From NCBI GenBank assembly GCA_900128395.1, contig LT649544.1:1-21026 (forward strand): a DNA stretch of 21,026 bases, read 5' to 3'. This document shows positions 16,039 to 21,026 of the stretch, piece after piece. The translations under genes were made by a program, and so were the position numbers. This DNA is from Stramenopiles sp. TOSAG23-2 (taxonomy: Eukaryota > Sar). Under the pieces are notes generated by a model. It did no database searches. It was given only the letters and a program-made list of their open reading frames with translations, and was not told where the DNA came from. Each line of letters begins with the position of its first letter. The first letter of the stretch is position 1.

Positions 16039-16324
16039 TGTTTGGACCCACCAACAACAACAACCTAAAAAATGATGTGTTTACTAAATACAAAATAATA
16101 CTTTTACACATTTACATATAAAACGATTAATTAGACCTGATGTACATTTCGTAAAACTATTTTTTACTACACGAACATACGAAAACGTAATATATACTTC
16201 GTATTATAATTAATTAATTGAAATGGTATATTATACGTGCCGTATATATATATATCATACCATGTCAGACACACTCCCTCCTATTATATTTTTGTTTTAT
16301 CTCCAAACAACAAATTGTGTTTTT

Positions 16325-19300
16325 TTATTTCGCCCTTCTTTTATTTTTTCTTCCTCCCACATCATTAGGATCTTCTTTAAGATTATTACTCTTTTTTTTA
16401 CGTTTTCCATTATTTTTTTTTGGACTATTTAGTACATCATTTAAAACAGCTTTTGTCCTATCATTATTATTATTATCATTGTCACTGTTCATCATCATCA
16501 TACCTCCATCAACGTCATGTTTCACGAACGAAGTATTATTATCCACTATCATTTCCTTTTCCTCTTCTCTATCAACGTTTTCAAATACTTCAATATTTGG
16601 CAATGTTAAATGTTCATCCAATTTGAAATTCTCATAAATTCTTTCATAATTACCCCAAGCTGCTAGAATTTCAGTTTTTTCATCAGGATAAATATCATTA
16701 CGCATCGAGCTGCCTTTGATATTGTCAAAAAACGGTTCCACTTCTTGAACATATTCAGCACAAGCAATGTTGATATTAATATCATCCCTTCGTTCATAAA
16801 CATCAAAGATTTTACCTATTAATTTGATTAATTTAGCAAATCGTGTTGTTAATGGTAAACTAAGGACTTTTCTTGCACGTGTTAGTGCAACATACCACAT
16901 ATTAACATATTGTTGTGAACTTTTACCACTTGTTGTAAATGTACCAAAACCCGCCCTTTTCCAATCAATTGGTATTTGACTAGCTCTAACAAATCCATCA
17001 GCAGGACGATTTCCTTCAATATCAGAAATAGAGAAACTGATTGAGCTATTAAGATCATCTGCAATTTGTACATAATTCCATTCCAAACCTTTTGACAAAT
17101 GAATTGTAGAAAACAATACTTCCGCATCGTCTTTTGAATAGTTTTTGTCAACAACATTCAATACAAAATTATTTACATATCGTTCTAAATCACTGCCTTC
17201 ATATTTGTGTTCGACCTCATCATTATTATCGCCATCATCATCATAATATACCTCAACTCCATCCATTTGATTCTCATGTTTTTTCTTGCGTGCAAATTGA
17301 TCAATCAACTGAATATAAACCATATTATCTGAAGCTCCATCACGTATTTCATTGACCACAACTTCCCAAGACAAATCTTTCCTTCCTTTCCATTTTTCAA
17401 AAGGCAATACTTTCGATTTACCAATGTAAAGATTATAAAATGGTTTTATTTTACGTGCTAAACCAACAAACTTCTTTCGGCCAGCATCAGCAATGCCAAT
17501 TTTAACAGTTGAATCTACAACTAACAATTCAACTGCTAATCGCATGATAGTAGCATTTTTATAACATAGAACAGTTAGACATTCTTGATTTGGCAAACGT
17601 GCAAATGCACCATTTTCCGTACGTCGTTTTAGAAAATCACAATTGGTAACAACCCCATTGCCTTGATTTTCATTTCCAATCACATTATAATATTTAAACG
17701 TATCTTTTTGTTTACTTAATTTCTTTGTTAAAAGCAAAACATTTGCAACTGCTGCAATATTTGGACCAAAACGAAAAGATTGCGTCAATGTTAAACAAGT
17801 AAGGGTCTTATTTTTGTAAATAGGAGGCAAAAGGCGATTTAATGTTGCTTGAAGATGAACCATGTTTGTTTGATTGGAACCTCTAAATTGATAAATGGTT
17901 TGTACAGCATCTCCTACGAAAAAAACTTGCATTTTTTTTGCTTGCATTGCACACCATATAAATTGTGATCGATTTAAATCTTGTGCTTCATCCACTAATA
18001 ATGCTGTCGCATCCATTTCATGCTCTCCTAATTGTACTAATTTTTGTATAGTTGAATACATATAAAATTCACGATTACATATGGCTTTCCATAACAATTT
18101 CATATGTTTTAAAAAAAATTGTTTCGCTGCAAACAATGTAGGTAAAGTAGATGGGCATAAGAGTCGTCTTTGCTTTTGCTCTTCTTTTTGTTTATTCCGA
18201 CCTCCACCACCAAACCACAACATTGTTGGATACCATAAGTTGTATCCAAATTTATCAGCATTAAACAAACCAAAATAATTGTTTTTACATAATTGTGGTT
18301 TTTTATTACCATTGCTCTTACTCTTATTTGTTTTATTCAATTCATTTTGTTTATTATTATATATACAACATTCACACCAAGAATGCTTTTCGATGGATTC
18401 AATACAACATTTATCTAACTTATCTGACTGTAAAAAGTTTATAAATGTTTTCCATAAGGATAAAGCGATAAATTCTTTACAACGTTCAACATCAAGCTTT
18501 ATATCACTCAAATCACCTGATTCTGTCTCGGCGTTATTATTATTATTATTATTGTTACCATCACTATTGGTTGCAATTCGTGAATTATTATTGTTTCCAA
18601 ATAGAAATTCATCAATGGAATTACCATAATTTTTCAAAATGTATTTATGAACAAAAGAATCATCCTTTGGTGATGTATCATGATTTTTTTCATCATCTTC
18701 ACCAAGTAAAGAATAACGTGCTTGTGAATCTATTGTACAACTTTTCACCATTGCGTTATAATCATTTACTAATGGTGCTAACTTTTCCGTCGCTTCTTCA
18801 GCATTTTTCTTGTTAAATACTAGATAAATAATTTTTTCATGCCCTTTATCTAATAGTCTTCGTATGGTATTTGTTATTGTAAAAGTTTTGCCAGATCCAG
18901 CGGCAGCCATTACACACACAACACGTTGTGATTCAATTTTATCTACTATCGGTTGTTGTGACGACGAGGAGGAGGAGGATGGTGATACGCCGATATTTTT
19001 TACAGCTGGTAATGGTGAAGTTGCTAATTTAATAATTTGTCGCTGTTCAACAGTACATTGTTGTAATATTTTTGCAAATTCTTTTTTTCGTTTAATAGCT
19101 GATGCGGTGAATGTTCTTTTTTTATTTGTTGTTGTGGTGGTGGTGGTGGTAGTAGTAGTAGTAGTACTTGTTGTAACTCGGTTGTTGTTTTTACTAACAG
19201 GCGTTTTATTATAATGACGAGTATTTGTTGCGGAAGTTGCACCATTTACATTATTATTATTATTTCCATGGTTTGTTGATATATAATAATCTAATAAACG

Positions 19301-19426
19301 TTTTTGTAATATACTTTTTTTCCCACTTACTTTTAGTTTCAATTGCCTTAGTTCTTGTTTTAATTCTTTGACTTTTAATTTCTCAATACGTTTGTGATGA
19401 AATTCCGTAGCCATGATTCCGCTCAT
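16325..19426 (-). CDS. FBH1-like superfamily 1A (UvrD/Rep) DNA helicase with N-terminal SAP domain
   Basis: A single-exon gene of 1033 aa from the ATG at 19426. FBH1-type helicases move 3'-5' on ssDNA, remove RAD51 filaments and act at stalled forks. A SAP DNA-binding motif lies at about 12-48 (LKVKELKQELRQLKLKVSGKKSILQKRLLDYY), then low-complexity Asn, Thr and Ser tracts. Helicase motifs: Walker A AAAGSGKT (174-181); motif II VDEAQD (about 478); III VGDAVQTIYQFRG; IV LTQSFRFGPNIA, which is very FBH1-like; V STIHLSKGLEW (about 773); VI YVALTRARK (about 844). Between I and II is an unusual Cys-rich segment (DKCCIESIEKHSWCECC) that might bind zinc. The C-terminal tail is acidic, then strongly basic (KRKKKSNN...KNKRRAK), a likely nuclear localisation signal. 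No F-box is present, so SAP seems to replace it as the N-terminal targeting module. Confidence 0.92.
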   Translation of the reverse strand: MSGIMATEFHHKRIEKLKVKELKQELRQLKLKVSGKKSILQKRLLDYYISTNHGNNNNNVNGATSATNTRHYNKTPVSKNNNRVTTSTTTTTTTTTTTTTNKKRTFTASAIKRKKEFAKILQQCTVEQRQIIKLATSPLPAVKNIGVSPSSSSSSSQQPIVDKIESQRVVCVMAAAGSGKTFTITNTIRRLLDKGHEKIIYLVFNKKNAEEATEKLAPLVNDYNAMVKSCTIDSQARYSLLGEDDEKNHDTSPKDDSFVHKYILKNYGNSIDEFLFGNNNNSRIATNSDGNNNNNNNNAETESGDLSDIKLDVERCKEFIALSLWKTFINFLQSDKLDKCCIESIEKHSWCECCIYNNKQNELNKTNKSKSNGNKKPQLCKNNYFGLFNADKFGYNLWYPTMLWFGGGGRNKQKEEQKQRRLLCPSTLPTLFAAKQFFLKHMKLLWKAICNREFYMYSTIQKLVQLGEHEMDATALLVDEAQDLNRSQFIWCAMQAKKMQVFFVGDAVQTIYQFRGSNQTNMVHLQATLNRLLPPIYKNKTLTCLTLTQSFRFGPNIAAVANVLLLTKKLSKQKDTFKYYNVIGNENQGNGVVTNCDFLKRRTENGAFARLPNQECLTVLCYKNATIMRLAVELLVVDSTVKIGIADAGRKKFVGLARKIKPFYNLYIGKSKVLPFEKWKGRKDLSWEVVVNEIRDGASDNMVYIQLIDQFARKKKHENQMDGVEVYYDDDGDNNDEVEHKYEGSDLERYVNNFVLNVVDKNYSKDDAEVLFSTIHLSKGLEWNYVQIADDLNSSISFSISDIEGNRPADGFVRASQIPIDWKRAGFGTFTTSGKSSQQYVNMWYVALTRARKVLSLPLTTRFAKLIKLIGKIFDVYERRDDININIACAEYVQEVEPFFDNIKGSSMRNDIYPDEKTEILAAWGNYERIYENFKLDEHLTLPNIEVFENVDREEEKEMIVDNNTSFVKHDVDGGMMMMNSDNDNNNNDRTKAVLNDVLNSPKKNNGKRKKKSNNLKEDPNDVGGRKNKRRAK

Positions 19427-20314
19427 TTTCTTTTTTTTTAAATAAAATATATGTATATATGTAAAGTGGAAAATAGTATACTAGGAACATATATATATAT
19501 ACTATATATCAAATACACATGATTTACAACAAGAAACATATATACACATCTGTTGTTTCTTCTATTTTTTCAAAATTTTTTTAATTATGTATTTTTCCAA
19601 AATAATTTTTTGAACATGATTTTCGATAATTTGTCTATCAATTTATACCAAAATTGTATACTATGATGATTATTTATCATTAATGATAGAATTAGGTTTA
19701 AATTACCGTAACAAGATAGAAAATAAAATTTATAATGGATAATAAAATATTGCGAGTTAGAGTTGTCAAGATGTGCTTGTGCAGATGTCCATAATTTCAA
19801 TAATATGCAATGCTTTTGATGGATCATCTTTTTTATGATTGGCTACTTACATAATATTAGCACTACTGTAGCAATGCTCTTGTGTGGGCAAGCCTGGCAT
19901 GCGCATGATAAACTAAATAGAATACGATTAGCATTGTGCTGGCCCAGCTGGCCAAGCCCAGCCAGCTAGCTTTAAGGAGTTTCATTTGCGTTCTCTAAAA
20001 TTGTTACAATTCTGATTAATAGAGATCAAAAAAGCATAGCAACACCATTGAAAATCTTTTTTTTTTTTGTTCTGGCGTATATTTTTATTTTAGCATTGTG
20101 CTGGCCCAGCTGGCCAAGCCCAGCCAGCTAGCTTTAAGGAGTTTCATTTGCGTTCTCTAAAATTGTTACAATTCAGAGTAATAGAGATCAAAAAAGCATA
20201 GCAACACCATTGAAAATCTTTTTTTTTTTTGTTCTGACGTATATTTTTATTCGTGGCGTGTCATACAATATAACTTACATACCAAAGTCTTGCGGTAAAT
20301 TAAGTAACTTTTTC
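19427..20314. other. Divergent intergenic region (SAP-helicase / LRR gene)
   Basis: 888 bp. The left part (19427-19850) is plain AT-rich sequence and presumably the helicase promoter. From about 19870 the composition changes to locally GC-rich, and the 162-bp tandem duplication (19928-20251) follows, reaching to within 64 bp of the LRR start. No RNA gene is seen. Confidence 0.5.
19928..20251. repeat. 162-bp direct tandem duplication with GC-rich hairpin
   Basis: Copy 1 (19928-20089) and copy 2 (20090-20251) are adjacent and differ at three bases that I can see. Each begins with a GC-rich block that folds back (GCTGGC...GCCAGC, containing CCAGCTGG) and ends with a T12 tract. 162 is divisible by three, so any frame is kept across both copies. 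A weakly similar GGGCAAGCCTGGC lies just upstream (about 19887), suggesting an older partial copy. Confidence 0.92.
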
Positions 20315-21026
20315 ATGCGCGCTGGTAGTAGCAGAGGAAATACGAGCCAATCCTTTCAATGGCCTAAGGATTGGTCATCGAGTCAAAAATTGGCGCATCT
20401 TGAAATATCTGTGAAGTCAAAAAAAATTCGTTTTGATACCATACCTGCATTTACAAATGCTTCTAGAATAAGACAAATTGCTTTAAATTATATGCCAATT
20501 GAAAGCAAGTTACCGAATTGGCTATTTGATGCCCGATTAAAAGATTTGCGTGAGATTCAATTCAGCTGCAACAAGTTTTATGGAAACTTTTCAGATTTAA
20601 AGTTTTCAAATATGTCACCGCTGGTCATATTACAACTGCATAATAATTCACTTGGTGGTCCTATTCCTAAACACGTTTTTGATATGCCATGTTTGAGAGT
20701 TATTCGCCTAGATGGTAACAAGTTTCATGGCGGACTGCCAAATATTTCGGAAGAACGAATGAAAAAAATCAGATTCATTAACGTAGAGAGAAATGATGGC
20801 TTGAAGGAAATCCAATCTGTTAACTCGTCATTTTTAAAGATCCAAGGAGTATTTCAATTTAGCAAAAAAACAGAAAAAAATAAAGTGAAAGTTACATTGC
20901 TTAATCTTACCAAATATTGCATACATACAATGAAAGATCAAAATGTCTCAACTAATAGGTATGGCAGTACTATAGATACCAAAAAATTTGAACTAATTCA
21001 AGTATATCGATGCGGTCAAATGAATT
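20315..21026 (+). CDS. Leucine-rich-repeat protein, 3' partial
   Basis: The frame is open to the right edge; 237 residues are visible from the first in-frame ATG (20315). At least three plant/protist-type LRRs are clear: LREIQFSCNKFYGNFSDLKF, LVILQLHNNSLGGPIPKHVF and LRVIRLDGNKFHGGLPN, with weaker units before and after. Such LRRs usually bind proteins or peptides. The frame also runs upstream without a stop to 20138, through repeat copy 2, and includes a hydrophobic signal-peptide-like stretch (KIFFFFVLTYIFI at about 20213-20251) but no ATG. The true start may therefore be at a near-cognate codon or in an upstream exon, and the predicted start is uncertain. The last part (KTEKNKVKVTLLN...) leaves the LRR pattern. 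Whether a kinase or membrane helix follows cannot be seen. Confidence 0.75.
   Translation, partial: MRAGSSRGNTSQSFQWPKDWSSSQKLAHLEISVKSKKIRFDTIPAFTNASRIRQIALNYMPIESKLPNWLFDARLKDLREIQFSCNKFYGNFSDLKFSNMSPLVILQLHNNSLGGPIPKHVFDMPCLRVIRLDGNKFHGGLPNISEERMKKIRFINVERNDGLKEIQSVNSSFLKIQGVFQFSKKTEKNKVKVTLLNLTKYCIHTMKDQNVSTNRYGSTIDTKKFELIQVYRCGQMN

Larger units (their letters stand above)
15467..16324. other. Intergenic region between F-box-LamG and SAP-helicase genes
   Basis: 858 bp holding the F-box gene promoter side and the helicase 3' flank. Items seen: a (TA)n run (about 15595-15612), an 11-bp-arm AT hairpin (15684-15720), and a CG-containing patch (about 15746-15790). The 122-bp tandem duplication (15795-16038) and several ACGAA/TTCGTA motifs (about 16148-16205) next to the helicase stop are also here. 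No gene is recognised. Confidence 0.5.

Noticed and set aside
16218-16637. 139-codon plus-strand frame rich in Phe/Leu/Ser
   Set aside because: It is antisense to the Lys/Asn/Asp-rich C-terminus of the helicase gene; its hydrophobicity is a shadow of that composition.
19585-19827. 80-codon minus-strand frame upstream of the helicase
   Set aside because: No recognisable features and typical AT-rich composition; probably chance.
19870-20251. GC-rich blocks considered as tRNA genes or a transposon end
   Set aside because: No cloverleaf, A/B box pair or terminal inverted repeats with target duplication could be traced; best described as a tandem duplication.

Overview
The window looks like nuclear DNA of a unicellular eukaryote. 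It is AT-rich (roughly two thirds A+T by eye). It has GT-AG introns of about 110-120 bp, long Asn/Ser/Thr/Asp homopolymer tracts inside proteins, and typically eukaryotic proteins: a glutamate-cysteine ligase catalytic subunit, a VPS10/sortilin receptor, an ARL2-binding protein, a PAQR receptor, F-box proteins and a mitochondrial-type IF-2. The standard genetic code fits every gene. Gene density is high and introns are rare; two were found and both restore conserved sequence across the junction. The lineage cannot be fixed from sequence alone. A stramenopile-type protist is a reasonable guess, and an amoebozoan or other protist is not excluded.

Layout, left to right: (1) 1-2271 (+), organellar translation initiation factor 2, cut by the left edge. 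(2) 2728-5140 (+), glutamate-cysteine ligase, two exons. (3) 5663-6316 (-), 217-aa protein of unknown function with a CxxC pair. (4) 7479-10394 (+), VPS10/sortilin-type sorting receptor. (5) 10608-11084 (-), BART-domain ARL2-binding protein. (6) 11559-13873 (+), two-exon membrane protein joining a six-helix cyclase-type N-terminus to a PAQR/AdipoR-type receptor. (7) 14255-15466 (-), F-box protein with a C-terminal LamG-like jellyroll. (8) 16325-19426 (-), FBH1-like UvrD helicase with an N-terminal SAP domain. (9) 20315-end (+), leucine-rich-repeat protein, cut by the right edge.

The genes do not form an operon or an obvious pathway; they are an ordinary mix of translation, glutathione synthesis, trafficking, signalling, ubiquitin and DNA-repair functions. 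The most notable items are the 6TM-PAQR fusion with all four predicted zinc ligands in AdipoR-like spacing, the F-box/LamG architecture, and the SAP-FBH1-like helicase. Also notable are two recent tandem duplications in intergenic DNA: 122 bp x2, carrying a T7-promoter-like core, and 162 bp x2, just upstream of the LRR gene. A family of ACGAA/TTCGT palindromes and (GA)n tracts recurs in the 3' flanks. No tRNA, rRNA, CRISPR array or intact transposon was recognised.
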